From: AP-15 sp963832875 | Lineage (GTDB): Bacteria > Pseudomonadota > Alphaproteobacteria > ATCC43930 > CGMCC-115725 | Assembly: GCA_963832875.1 (NCBI GenBank) | Contig: CAWHWB010000007.1 | Location: 1 to 64,000, forward strand | DNA: 64,000 nt | Reading direction: 5' to 3' | Shown: one piece after another, positions 8,972 through 17,495 of the stretch | Numbering within the stretch: position 1 is the first letter of the stretch | How the letters are laid out: each line of letters opens with the position of its first letter | The notes under the pieces: generated by a model | The model's database searches: none | What the model saw: the letters and a program-made list of their open reading frames with translations, nothing else | Told to the model about the DNA's origin: nothing | Program-made: the position numbers and the translations under genes

Positions 8972-10339
8972 GAGGGTGTCAGGTATTTTGTGTAAGAAAG
9001 AGCTGTGAGACACTCTATCTGGTAGAGGGGATCACGGATCATGGCACCAGCAATCAGGGACGAACTGATCGAGGAGCTGCTGCAAGGTTATCGCTCGCCG
9101 CAGGATCTGCTCGGCGAGGAAGGACTGTTCAAGAAACTCAAAAAGCGCCTGCTGGAACGGGCGCTGGGCGCCGAGTTGACCGAGCATCTCGGATATGAGA
9201 GGGGCGATCCGGTCGGTCGTGGCAGCGGCAACAGCCGCAACGGCTATTCGAACAAGACGGTGATTGGCGACGACGGCGCGATCGAGATTGCGGTTCCGCG
9301 CGACCGCAACAGCAGCTTTGAGCCGCAGATTGTCGCTAAGGGGCAGACCCGCCTCGACGGTTTTGATGACCGGATCATCAGCCTCTATGCCCGCGGGTTG
9401 TCGGTTCGCGAAATCCAGGTCCATCTGCAGGAACTTTACGGGGTCGAGGTCTCGCCCGATCTGATCAGCCGGGTCACCGATGCGGTGCTCGAGGAGGTCC
9501 GGGAATGGCAGAACCGGCCGCTCGACCCGCTTTATCCGGTGATTTTCTTCGACGCGCTGCGGGTCAAGATCCGCGACGAGGGGCTGGTGCGCAACAAGGC
9601 GGTTTACGTTGCCCTCGCCCTCACCAGCGACGGCGAGAAGGAGGTGCTGGGGCTGTGGATCGAGCAGACCGAAGGCGCCAAATTCTGGCTCAAAGTTATG
9701 AACGAGCAGAAGAATCGTGGCCTAAACGACGTCTTGATCGCCGTCGTCGACGGGCTCAAGAGCCTGCCCTCGCGAAAGCGGGGGGCTTTCCCGAGGCGAT
9801 CGCCACGGTGTTTCCGCTGACCACGGTGCAAACTTGCATCATTCACCTGATCCGCAACTCGCTGGCGTTTGTCTCCTGGAAGGACCGCAAACTGATCATG
9901 CCCGATCTGAAAGCGATCTACCGGGCGGAAACGGCCGAGGCCGGCGCCGCCGAGCTCGACAATTTCGAGGCCCAATGGGGCAAGTGCTACCCGGCGATCG
10001 GCCAGGCCTGGCGCCGGGCCTGGGAATGCGTGGTGCCGCTGTTCGCGTTCCCGTCGGCGATCCGCAAGATGATTTACACAACAAACGCCGTCGAAAGCCT
10101 GCATCGCAGTCTGCGCAAGATCATCAAGACCCGCGGCAGCTTCCCGACCGACGAAGCGGCACTAAAACTGCTGTTTCTGGCGATCCGAAACGCCGGCGTT
10201 AAATGGCGCCGACGGGTTGAATGGACAGCCGCGATGGGGCAGTTTGCCATCCTGTTCGGCGATCGGTTTGAGCCTGCAGCGCGCTGAAGGCTCAAACCAT
10301 CAGACACGGCTCGCCTTACACAAAATTCCAGACACTCCC
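8972..10339 (+). mobile_element. IS256-family element (1368 bp) with 8-bp target duplication
   Basis: Imperfect inverted repeats of about 25 bp lie at 8972-8996 and 10315-10339; both end in the shared inner block ATTTTGTGTAAG when read inward. A perfect 8-bp direct repeat TGCGGCGA flanks it at 8964-8971 and 10340-10347, the size expected for IS256. It is inserted inside an IS110-family transposase remnant: joining the flanks across one TGCGGCGA restores the frame KCGDAMMRTALYEA. Confidence 0.92.
9041..10287 (+). pseudogene. IS256-family transposase, disrupted by a 23-nt hairpin insert
   Basis: Mutator-type transposase. Visible parts: ELTEHLGYERGD and SGNSRNGYSNKT near the N-terminus, VIFFDALRVKIRD (first catalytic Asp), VVDGLK (second Asp), TCIIHLIRNSL, and YTTNAVESLHR (catalytic Glu). 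Directly after the Lys codon of VVDGLK, 23 extra bases (9761-9783) shift the frame; without them the protein reads VVDGLK-GFPEAI, as in the family, for about 408 residues. The insert can form a 7-bp stem closed by a GAAA loop (9767-9784). As written the element cannot make a full transposase and would depend on one supplied in trans. Confidence 0.9.
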
Positions 10340-10570
10340 TGCGGCGACGCGATGATGCGGACCGCACTCTACGAGGCGGCCCAGGTGCTCCTCCCACGCA
10401 CCCAGAAATGGTCCTGGCTCAAGGCTTGGGGTATGCAGGTCGCGCGTCGCCGCGGTGGCAAGAAGGCGATCGTCGCCTTGGCCCGACGCCTCGCCGTCAT
10501 CTTGCACCGCATGTGGACAGATGGCACGGAGTTCCGCTGGCGCAAGCCGGTCGATACAGGAGCAGCCTGA

Positions 10571-10923
10571 ACGAGGATTACTGAGTTCCGCCCTGGCGGA
10601 AGAGCCCCCTCGCGGGGACGATGGACGAGGCGAGTTCGCAGGGAACGGTGTTCCGCATTGGCAGGACGATGTTCAGATTGTTCCGCCTCATCCTTCTGAT
10701 CCCATCATGTGGCGGCCCTTCGCGCCGACCTCGAAGAAAAGCGAGAGCCTCGCGATACGGGCATCTGTTCGCTGGCGGCATCGGAATCAGTGATGAAGGG
10801 CCTTGACACCACAGCGCCGCGATAGAGAAGACCTTCCCTAAGTGCCGCTACCCCAATCGGCTGAATTATCGCAGACCACGAAAAGGAGGGCGATCTTTGC
10901 CGGGCGTCGGCCCTCGGCGTGCA
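10571..10923. other. Non-coding stretch after the IS110 remnant
   Basis: No gene supported. Probably contains the 3' flank of the IS110 element (roughly to 10830) followed by a short spacer before the convergent reductase gene. Open frames here lack family-like sequence. Confidence 0.4.
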
Positions 10924-11619
10924 TCAGCCGTTCTGCAGCCGGTAGCGCAGCCACACCGCGCCGCCTTCCAGCACCTCACAGCTTTCCAGCGTCATCGAGC
11001 GGAGCGGAGCTCGCGCATCGGTCTCGTCCTCGTCGGAATCGAAGGCGTAGGGCCCGCCCCGCGCGCCGTCCACCGTCGGGCAGACCGGGAGGCTGATCTC
11101 GTCGATCAGGCCGGCCCGCAGAAACGAGCCGTTCGACTTGCCGCCGCCTTCGAGCAGCAAGCGCTCGATCCCCAGCTCGCGGTTCAGGATCTCGAGCGCG
11201 AGCGCTAGATCGAGCTCCCGTTCGCCGGCGAAGATGTAGGAGACGCCGTCGCGGCGCAGTCCTGCAAGATGGGCGTCTGAGACCTGCTGGGTCAACACCG
11301 CGACGATCGGGTCGCCGCCGATTTCCGCGCGACCCCAAGCGATCTTGCCGTGCGCATCAAGCGCGATGCCGTAAGCGGCGGCGTCGCGCCGGACGAGCCA
11401 GGGGTCGCGCGGGAAGGCCTCGCTCGGATAATCCGGATAGGCGTCTGCCTTGGCGTATTCGCTGCCGGTGACGCGACCGATCAGCCAGGAGCCGTTGCCG
11501 AGCTGCTCGTGGATGCGCTCGAACAGACCCGCCATGCGGTTTTCTGCCGGCCGCCACCGGCTGGCCCAGGTCCGGCCATCGATGCTCGTATTCATGTGGC
11601 AGATGACGTAGGGCTTCAT
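10924..11619 (-). CDS. RibD C-terminal-type (dihydrofolate-reductase fold) pyrimidine reductase family protein
   Basis: 231 residues, ATG at 11619 after AAGGGACG. The DHFR-like fold is recognisable from MNTSIDGRTWASRW at the N-terminus, GSWLIGRVTGSEY, a central GKIAWGRAEIGGDPIVAVLT and LLLEGGGKSNGSFLRAGLID, the last being the NADPH-binding loop of RibD_C proteins. Family members reduce pyrimidine or other small substrates with NADPH; stand-alone versions like this are rarely characterised. The preceding amidohydrolase gene ends 10 bases upstream, so the two were one operon. Confidence 0.8.
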   Translation of the reverse strand: MKPYVICHMNTSIDGRTWASRWRPAENRMAGLFERIHEQLGNGSWLIGRVTGSEYAKADAYPDYPSEAFPRDPWLVRRDAAAYGIALDAHGKIAWGRAEIGGDPIVAVLTQQVSDAHLAGLRRDGVSYIFAGERELDLALALEILNRELGIERLLLEGGGKSNGSFLRAGLIDEISLPVCPTVDGARGGPYAFDSDEDETDARAPLRSMTLESCEVLEGGAVWLRYRLQNG

Positions 11620-11629
11620 CTGCGTCCCT

Positions 11630-12197
11630 TTACCGATGGCCGCGGACTGAGGCCGGTAGCTGCCAGCCGACCCAGTTGCATAGCGCTTCGCCCATAACGA
11701 GCTCTAGGTCGCGGCCCTTCAGCCACGGCAATTCCTCGGTGAATACCCTCACGCATTGCCGCCAAGAACACGGCATCCGCGTGATGTCGGTGCCCCAGAA
11801 CATTCGCTCAGGACCGAACGCGTCAAAGCACCGGTGTAGGTGCTCATGGAAGCTGCGAAACGGATACGCGTCCTCAGCGTAGCCGATCTGGCCGGTCGCC
11901 TTGACCGCTATGTTGGGATGTTTGGCGAGCGCCAACAGCTCGGGTTGGAAGCGATAGGCGGATTCGCCTTTGCTCCCCGGCGGCACTGCCATATGGTCGA
12001 CGATCAGTTTGAGCCCGGGGTGGCGCTCGGCGATCTGGCCGACAGTCGGCAAGAACAAGGCAGCAGCGAGCGCCACCGGTACTCCGCTCCGCTCGGCCGC
12101 GGGCCAGAGCCAGTCGAGGGTTCCGTCGGTCATCCACTCCCGCTTGTGCCGCTCGTTGAAATAGAAGCGTAGCCCGAGCATGCCCGGCCGCTCCTTC
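11630..12197 (-). pseudogene. Amidohydrolase (TIM-barrel) 3' part, truncated by IS3
   Basis: About 185 C-terminal residues of an amidohydrolase-2 family protein: GLRFYFNERHKREWM, GLKLIVDHMAVPPG (metal-site His region), HPNIAVKATGQIGYA, CFDAFGPERMFWGTDITRMP (metal-binding Asp) and a final LELVMGEALCNWVGW. The first third, including the HxH motif, is missing; the frame enters directly from the IS3 left end at 12198. No target duplication flanks the IS3, so a deletion or rearrangement probably removed the rest. The family covers decarboxylases and lactonases; substrate unknown. Confidence 0.75.
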
Positions 12198-12261
12198 TGA
12201 CGTGACCCCCTGAAATTCCTCCAGTCAAAGCTAGAGTCCGGCCCAACGAGAGGGACGGACA

Positions 12262-12528
12262 ATGAAGCGATCACGGTTTACGGAAGAGCAGATCATCGCG
12301 GTGCTGCGGGAGCAGGAAGCCGGCGTTCTGACGGCCGAGGTGTGCCGCAAACACGGCGTCAGCTCGGCGACGTTCTACAAATGGAAGGCCAAGTATGGCG
12401 GCCTGGAAGTGTCCGAAGCCAAACGGCTGCGGGCCTTGGAGGACGAGAACGGTCGGCTGAAGCGGATGCTGGCCGATGCGATGCTCGACAACGCCGCGTT
12501 GAAGGATCTGCTGGGAAAAAAGTGGTGA
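12262..12528 (+). CDS. IS3-family transposase OrfA
   Basis: 88 residues, MKRSRFTEEQIIAVLREQEA, then a helix-turn-helix with CRKHGVSSATFYKWKAKYGG and a leucine-zipper-like tail (LEDENGRLKRMLADAMLDNA). It binds the element ends. AAAAAAG at 12516-12522 just before its stop is a classic slippery site for -1 frameshifting into OrfB. The protein is typical of the IS51/IS407 type. Confidence 0.93.
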   Translation: MKRSRFTEEQIIAVLREQEAGVLTAEVCRKHGVSSATFYKWKAKYGGLEVSEAKRLRALEDENGRLKRMLADAMLDNAALKDLLGKKW

Positions 12529-13454
12529 CGCCCGCCGCACGACGGGAGGCGACGACGCATCTGCGTCGGGCCTTCGAGATGAGCGAGCGGCGGGCCTGCC
12601 GGGTGATCGGGACCGACCGGACAAGCATGCGCTATCAAGGCGTGCGGGTGGACGATGTGGCGTTGCGCGAGCGGCTGAAAGCCTTGGCCCAAGAGCGGCG
12701 CCGGTTCGGCTACCGTCGCCTGCATGTGCTGTTGCGGCGTGAGGGCCATGCCGTCAACAGGAAGCGGGTGCAGCGGCTCTACCGCGAGGAGCGGCTGACG
12801 GTACGCCGACGCGGTGGCCGCAAGCGGGCAATGGGAACCCGGCGACCGATGGTGACGCCGGTAGCGGCCGACCAGCGCTGGAGCCTGGACTTTGTCTCCG
12901 ACCAACTGACCGATGGTCGCCGCATTCGCATCCTGGCGGTTGTCGACGAGTGCACTCGCGAGTGCCTGGCGTTGGTCGCCGACACGTCGATCTCCGGCCG
13001 GCGCGTGGCGCGTGAACTCGACGACATCGTTCGCCAGCGAGGGCGATGCCCAGACACCATTGTCAGCGACAACGGCACCGAACTGACCTCGAACGCCATC
13101 CTCACCTGGGCGCACGGCACTGGCGTCGGCTGGCATTACATCGCGCCCGGAAAGCCGCAGCAGAATGGCTTTATCGAGAGCTTCAACGGCAGGCTGCGCG
13201 ACGAACTGCTCAACGAGACCCTATTCCGCTCGCTGCCGCACGCCCGCGCCGTGCTGGAACTATGGCGGCGGGATTACAACGAGGAACGGCCCCATTCGAA
13301 GCTCGGATGGATGACGCCTCGGGGTTACGCCAGCGCCCTCAGCGGCGAGGGCGGCCGGGACGCTGCGCTACGCAATGGCTCCGCGCCCCGGCCTCTTGCC
13401 ACCCAACAAACAGACGGTTCAAATCAGCCTCGGACTCTCGTTTCGATTGGATGA
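12525..13454 (+). CDS. IS3-family transposase OrfB (integrase catalytic domain)
   Basis: About 309 residues from GTG 12525, normally made as an OrfAB fusion by -1 frameshifting at 12516-12522. It has the HTH_21 region RRFGYRRLHVLLRREGH and the rve domain with DDE residues: WSLDFVSDQL (Asp), TIVSDNGTELTS (Asp) and GFIESFNGRLRDELLN (Glu). Ends DYNEERPHSKLGWMTP as usual. All catalytic residues are present, so this copy looks functional. Confidence 0.93.
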   Translation: MTPAARREATTHLRRAFEMSERRACRVIGTDRTSMRYQGVRVDDVALRERLKALAQERRRFGYRRLHVLLRREGHAVNRKRVQRLYREERLTVRRRGGRKRAMGTRRPMVTPVAADQRWSLDFVSDQLTDGRRIRILAVVDECTRECLALVADTSISGRRVARELDDIVRQRGRCPDTIVSDNGTELTSNAILTWAHGTGVGWHYIAPGKPQQNGFIESFNGRLRDELLNETLFRSLPHARAVLELWRRDYNEERPHSKLGWMTPRGYASALSGEGGRDAALRNGSAPRPLATQQTDGSNQPRTLVSIG

Positions 13455-13536
13455 GAAACGGGGGTCACGTCACCGCCGACGAGAAGGTCCTCAAACAGCT
13501 CAAGGCGCGGCTGCTCGGGGTGGGATCAGAATTCCA

Positions 13537-13608
13537 ATGATTGAAAGCCTAACCCGCGGCGAGTACGAAACCTTACTGCGCCAGGATTTTGCCACCTTTG
13601 CCATGCAC
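13537..13608 (+). pseudogene. Possible phage terminase large-subunit N-terminal fragment
   Basis: ATG 13537 begins MIESLTRGEYETLLRQDFAT, then FAMH, closely resembling the first residues of terminase large subunits in alphaproteobacterial prophages. Similarity stops near 13608 and a stop follows at 13635. Just upstream, another frame ends ADEKVLKQLKARLLGVGSEF (stop at 13540), like the end of the small gene that usually precedes such terminases. Together they look like a tiny scrap of prophage left beside the IS3. Assignment from memory of the family. Confidence 0.45.
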
Positions 13609-13900
13609 AAGGGAACGCGAGTCGTCCATCAATAATCGACCGAAGCGTCGATGCCGTTCTCTTTTGTTAGAGGCATCATGCTCTCCGCCGACTCGGTAGC
13701 GCCCTAGCGGTGTGGGTCGGTTCGACTGCGGAAACTTAATCCATTCATCCATTCTTGATCGACGGCGATGCTTCGCCAAAGCGCGGTTATTTGAGGGAAA
13801 CGGGAGAAAAGGCGCTGCGGGGTTTTCCGGCCCGTGAGCCCGAGCGGACATTGATATGGTCGTGATCCATGCATTTCCAGGTTTACCGCGAGATCGGTGG

Positions 13901-16051
13901 TCACACCCTTTCTGGACTACTGACTTTGGCAAGGAGAATGACGACCGCGCGCGGCTCGACCCGACAGGTTGAACCATGCGAGGTTGGAGCATCGGCCCAG
14001 CTGCGAATGTCATCCGGTGGATCGCGAAAGGTATCGACACAGCGACGCCATATCCCGTGCGGTTCGAGCGGCGGGACCTCGAATTCCAGCGCTTCCCAGT
14101 AGGCGTTGATCATAACGTGCAGCAGCAGCGGGTATCCGAGCAGGGGGACCGTGGCCGCGAGAGTGTGCGATTCGTGGCTCCAGTCCGGCGCATCCAATTT
14201 GACCCCATGCCACTGGACCGGCTGTCGGCGCAGAAGTTCGTTGAGCGTCAAATCGAGCCGCTCGACCGGCAGCTCGCGATTCATGCGCAGCGCGATCAGC
14301 TCCTTGACAAAGCGAAGAACATCCGCGTGCTTGTCTACCAACGTCCAATCAAACCAGGAGATTTCGTTGTCCTGGCAATAGGCGTTGTTGTTGCCGCCTT
14401 GACTGCGCCGCACTTCATCTCCCATCAGCAGCATCGGTGTCCCGATCGCCAAAAGCGTCAGCGTCAGGAAATTCTTGACCTGACGCCGGCGCATACGCTC
14501 GATCTCGAGATCGGCGGTGGGGCCTTCGGCGCCGCAATTCCAGCTGAGATTATGGTCCGCCCCGTCACGGTTTCCTTCGCCGTTCGCCTCGTTGTGCTTA
14601 TTGTTGAAGGAGACGAGATCGCTGAGCGTAAAGCCGTCGTGACAGGTCACGAAATTGATGCTCTGCTCGGCTTCGCGCTCCTCTCGCTCGTACACATCCG
14701 GGCTGCCCGTCAGCCGGAACGCCACGGAACGGACCGTTCCATTGTCTCCTTTGAGGAAAGCGCGAACGTCATCCCGAAACCGGCCGTTCCATTCCGTCCA
14801 GCTGTCGCCGACAAAGCTGCCCACCTGATAGAGGCCGGCCGCATCCCAGGCCTCGGCGATCAGCTTGGTGTTGGCGAGAACAGGATCAGATTCGATGTCC
14901 CAGAGGATCGGTGGCGACGCCATCGGGCGGCCCTGCGGGTCGCGCGACAGGATCGATGCGAGGTCAAAGCGAAAGCCGTCGACATGCATTTCGCTGACCC
15001 ACCAGCGGAGGCTGTCGATGATCAGCCGCCGCACGATCGGTTCGTTGGCGTTGAGCGTGTTGCCGCAACCGGTGTAGTCGGCGTAACCCGACTTGTCCTC
15101 TGCCAGAATATAATAATTTTCGTTCGCCAACCCTCGAAAGCCTATGGTGGGGCCGTCTTCGTTCCCCTCGGTGGTATGGTTGTAGACGACGTCGAGGATC
15201 ACCTCGATTCCGGCGCGGTGCAGCGCCTTGACCATGTCGCGGAACTCGTCGAGCGCGCCAAGCGGGTCCTGCCGAGAGCTGTATCCGCCATGTGGAGCGA
15301 AAAACGACAGCGGCTGATATCCCCAATAATTGCCTCGCCCCGGGGGGCCATCCGTTTTATCAAATGCAAAAACCGGCAAAAGCTCGACGGCGGTGATGCC
15401 GAGATCGTCGAGATAGGGAATTTTCTCTGTTAGCCCGGCATAGGTGCCACGCTTTGATAACGCGACGCCCGAGCTCGGATGCCGGGTAAACCCGCCGACA
15501 TGCACCTCGTAGATGATCGTGTGAGCGAAAGACCGCCCCAGGGGTGCATCGCCCTCCCAATCATAGGCGCTCGGGTCGACAACTACGCTCTTCAGCGCCG
15601 TAGCGGCATTGTCCCCCGGACGGCGTGCGGCCTCACGGCTGCGGCGCGCGGACCAGGCGATGCATTTCCCATAAGGGTCGAGCAGCACCTTGTCGGGGTC
15701 GAAGCGCAACCCCCGCGAGGGATCAAATGGTCCAGCGACACGGTAGGCATAAATTTGGCCTGCAGTGATCCCGGGCACGAAGACGTGCCAATAGTGGTAG
15801 GTGCGGTTGGCCCGCGGATCAAGGTCGATAATACGAGACGGCTGCGGCGCGTCCGGGTCGTCGAACAACAGCAACTGCGCTGCCGTGCTGTGCTTGGCGA
15901 ACACGCTGAAATTGGCGCCGCCGGGGACAAGGGTCGCGCCCAGCGGGAAGCTCTTGCCTCGTCCACAAGCCGAGCTGCCGAGGGAAGCGGCGCTACGCCT
16001 CGCTGACGATCCGCTGTGCGTCGGCCAAAATCGCTTGCAGGTGCTGCTCAT
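13901..16051 (-). CDS. glgX: Glycogen debranching enzyme GlgX
   Basis: Hydrolyses alpha-1,6 branches of glycogen trimmed by phosphorylase. GH13 landmarks: N-terminal CBM48 with SFPLGATLVPGGANFSVFAK, YEVHVGGFTRHPSSG, VILDVVYNHTTEGN, DGFRFDLAS (nucleophile Asp), LIAEAWDAAGLYQVG (acid/base Glu) and FVTCHDGFTLSDLV (third Asp). The frame stays open for 716 codons from ATG 16051, but the first 34 codons overlap the end of the pgm remnant and do not look native. No in-frame ATG, GTG or TTG lies between that stop and SFPLG, so the true start is uncertain and may be hidden by a small indel. Downstream of glgP/pgm remnants in a former glycogen operon. Confidence 0.93.
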   Translation of the reverse strand: MSSTCKRFWPTHSGSSARRSAASLGSSACGRGKSFPLGATLVPGGANFSVFAKHSTAAQLLLFDDPDAPQPSRIIDLDPRANRTYHYWHVFVPGITAGQIYAYRVAGPFDPSRGLRFDPDKVLLDPYGKCIAWSARRSREAARRPGDNAATALKSVVVDPSAYDWEGDAPLGRSFAHTIIYEVHVGGFTRHPSSGVALSKRGTYAGLTEKIPYLDDLGITAVELLPVFAFDKTDGPPGRGNYWGYQPLSFFAPHGGYSSRQDPLGALDEFRDMVKALHRAGIEVILDVVYNHTTEGNEDGPTIGFRGLANENYYILAEDKSGYADYTGCGNTLNANEPIVRRLIIDSLRWWVSEMHVDGFRFDLASILSRDPQGRPMASPPILWDIESDPVLANTKLIAEAWDAAGLYQVGSFVGDSWTEWNGRFRDDVRAFLKGDNGTVRSVAFRLTGSPDVYEREEREAEQSINFVTCHDGFTLSDLVSFNNKHNEANGEGNRDGADHNLSWNCGAEGPTADLEIERMRRRQVKNFLTLTLLAIGTPMLLMGDEVRRSQGGNNNAYCQDNEISWFDWTLVDKHADVLRFVKELIALRMNRELPVERLDLTLNELLRRQPVQWHGVKLDAPDWSHESHTLAATVPLLGYPLLLHVMINAYWEALEFEVPPLEPHGIWRRCVDTFRDPPDDIRSWADAPTSHGSTCRVEPRAVVILLAKVSSPERV

Positions 16052-17020
16052 CCTAGAAGCTTTCAGCGTAGATCTTGCAGACGGCCTCGGTGCCCGACGG
16101 GCGCGCCGCGAACCAGCCGCTGGGCTGATGACCTTGACCCCCCGCCAATCGGCGCGTCACTTCCCGGGGCCCGAGTGAGCTTTTCGATGATGGGCTCTCC
16201 CGCCAAGTCGGGAGCCTTAACGGCTTGGGGCGACAGTCTTTCGAGTTTCGACTTCTGCTCCAGCGTCTCTGGCGCGTCGATGCGCGCGCAGTAGGCTCCC
16301 CTGAACTCTGCCATCAGTGCCTGGTAGTGCTCGCCCGGGCCCCTGCCGGTGCGGGCGGTGATTTCGGCGGCCAGCAAATTCATGATCAGCCTATCCTGGT
16401 CGCCGTCGCGCGTACCGATTGTCAGTGCGCCGTTCATCATGAACTTTATATTGCTGGTGCCGCTGGCCTCGTACCCGGCGGTTGAGATCTGGTTGGAAAC
16501 ATCAGCGGCCGGGATCAGCCGCTCCGCCAGAAAAACATGATAGTCGGGGAAGGAAAACGACCCCTGAGACGGCCGCGCGCCGCCGGATCGCCCTCGATCG
16601 TGCTGGCCAGGTTGTTGATGAATTTGATAATAAGCTGGGCGAGGTGATAGGCCAGAGCCGGCTTGCCGGCGAAGAAGAAGGTCCGTGGCACCGTGTCGAG
16701 GTCGGGATTTTCCCGCAGACGATTGTAGAGAACGACGTTCCGCAGCGCATTGAGCAACTGCCGCTTGTATTCGTGGATGCGTTTGATCTGGCAGTCGAAG
16801 ATCGTGTCGGGATCGACAATTTGTCCGGTGGTCGATCTGAGCCAAGCGGTGAACTCTAGCTTCGCCTGGCGCTTGGCCTTGTGGAACACACCGCGAACGG
16901 CGCTGTCTTCGGCCAAGGGCTTGAGCTTCGCCAATTGGCTCAGATCTGTCACCCACCTGCCGCCGATGGCCTTGGTGATTGTGCGGGTGAGCCGCCGGAT
17001 TTGCCAGGAAGCCATTCGGC
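15993..17020 (-). pseudogene. Chimeric glgP-pgm pseudogene (glycogen phosphorylase fused to phosphoglucomutase)
   Basis: The first part is the C-terminal third of glycogen phosphorylase: TKAIGGRWVTDLSQLAKLKP, IFDCQIKRIHEYKRQLLNAL, PRTFFFAGKPALAYHLAQLI, AERLIPAADVSNQISTAGYE (PLP-site region) and NGALTIGT. At about 16405, without a stop, it becomes the C-terminal part of phosphoglucomutase: LIMNLLAAEITARTG, YCARIDAPETLEQK, DLAGEPIIEKLTRAPG and FAARPSGTEAVCKIYAESF. A deletion has joined glgP to pgm, probably at the short shared run CGACGGC. Other lesions: extra bases in a G run and a C run near 16550-16570, a shift at the G run near 16140, and an in-frame TAG before DEQHLQAILADAQRIVSEA. It cannot work as either enzyme. 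Confidence 0.88.
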
Positions 17021-17036
17021 TGCCCGACTATTCCGA

Positions 17037-17450
17037 TTATTTTTTCCAAACGAAATCATAACTGCAGGATGGGCCGGTCTGACGCACATGGGCTGTGCCG
17101 TTGCCGTCGATGCTACCGGTAGCGTCCATATGGAACGGTCGGGAGCCTCCGACCAGCACCGACCGCATCGTCAACTCGCCCTGCGGACCGACCACGCCTC
17201 CCACCCGGTATCCTGTGGCGGTCGTATAATGCGCGCGACCTCGCACGATGTGCAGCGGCCCCGGCTTGCGGTTTAGACATTGGGCGCTCTGCCCATTGTA
17301 CGACGTGTACATCTGATTGATTCTCTCTGACGTAATCACTCGATATGTCCCGTCAAACGACGACCGGGCCGAGGACGGAGCTTGCGCATTGACTGAGCCA
17401 ATGACGCCAAGAATTCCGAAGATCGATAACAGTCCGATGTGCTTTTTCAT
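17037..17450 (-). CDS. Small secreted protein, FDGTY type
   Basis: 137 residues, ATG 17450, signal peptide cleaved near VNAQ. The mature part begins RSSFDGTYRVITSER, contains paired cysteines (GQSAQCLNRKPGPL and GPSCSYDFVWKK), and ends with Lys-Lys. A second copy, frameshifted, is at 44314-44694 (FDGTYGGISMHV). The spacing of the FDGTY start, central G-V-V-G-P-Q-G-E-L strand pair and Cys near the C-terminus suggests a small beta barrel in the periplasm. Function unknown. It sits between the phosphatase and the glgP remnant. Confidence 0.75.
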   Translation of the reverse strand: MKKHIGLLSIFGILGVIGSVNAQAPSSARSSFDGTYRVITSERINQMYTSYNGQSAQCLNRKPGPLHIVRGRAHYTTATGYRVGGVVGPQGELTMRSVLVGGSRPFHMDATGSIDGNGTAHVRQTGPSCSYDFVWKK

Positions 17451-17495
17451 GGGGTCATCTCTCCTTTGATGTAGGGTTCTCTAAACCCGGTTGTT

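Larger units (their letters stand above)
8949..10570 (+). pseudogene. IS110-family transposase 3' remnant, split by IS256
   Basis: C-terminal end of an IS110-type (Transposase_20) protein. After removing the IS256 and one target copy it reads LGKCGDAMMRTALYEAAQVL, then TQKWSWLKAWGMQVA, KKAIVALARRLAVILHRMW and GTEFRWRKP, with the stop at 10568-10570. Only about 90 C-terminal residues remain; the N-terminal RuvC-like part is absent. The join with the glycine-rich gene to its left is not sharply visible. Confidence 0.75.
12198..13472 (+). mobile_element. IS3-family element (1275 bp), no target duplication
   Basis: Perfect 13-bp terminal inverted repeats TGACGTGACCCCC lie at 12198-12210 and (reverse) 13460-13472. 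It holds orfA and orfB with an overlapping -1 shift. Flanking 4-mers differ (CTTC left, CCGC right), so this is not a simple insertion; an amidohydrolase fragment lies on the left and a terminase-like fragment on the right. Confidence 0.9.

Noticed and set aside
12198..13472. Target duplication for the IS3 element
   Set aside because: Flanking bases CTTC and CCGC differ, so a simple insertion duplication was not reported.
13976..15433. 485-codon open frame on the plus strand opposite glgX
   Set aside because: Antisense to a clear GH13 enzyme with all catalytic residues; composition is typical of a shadow frame.
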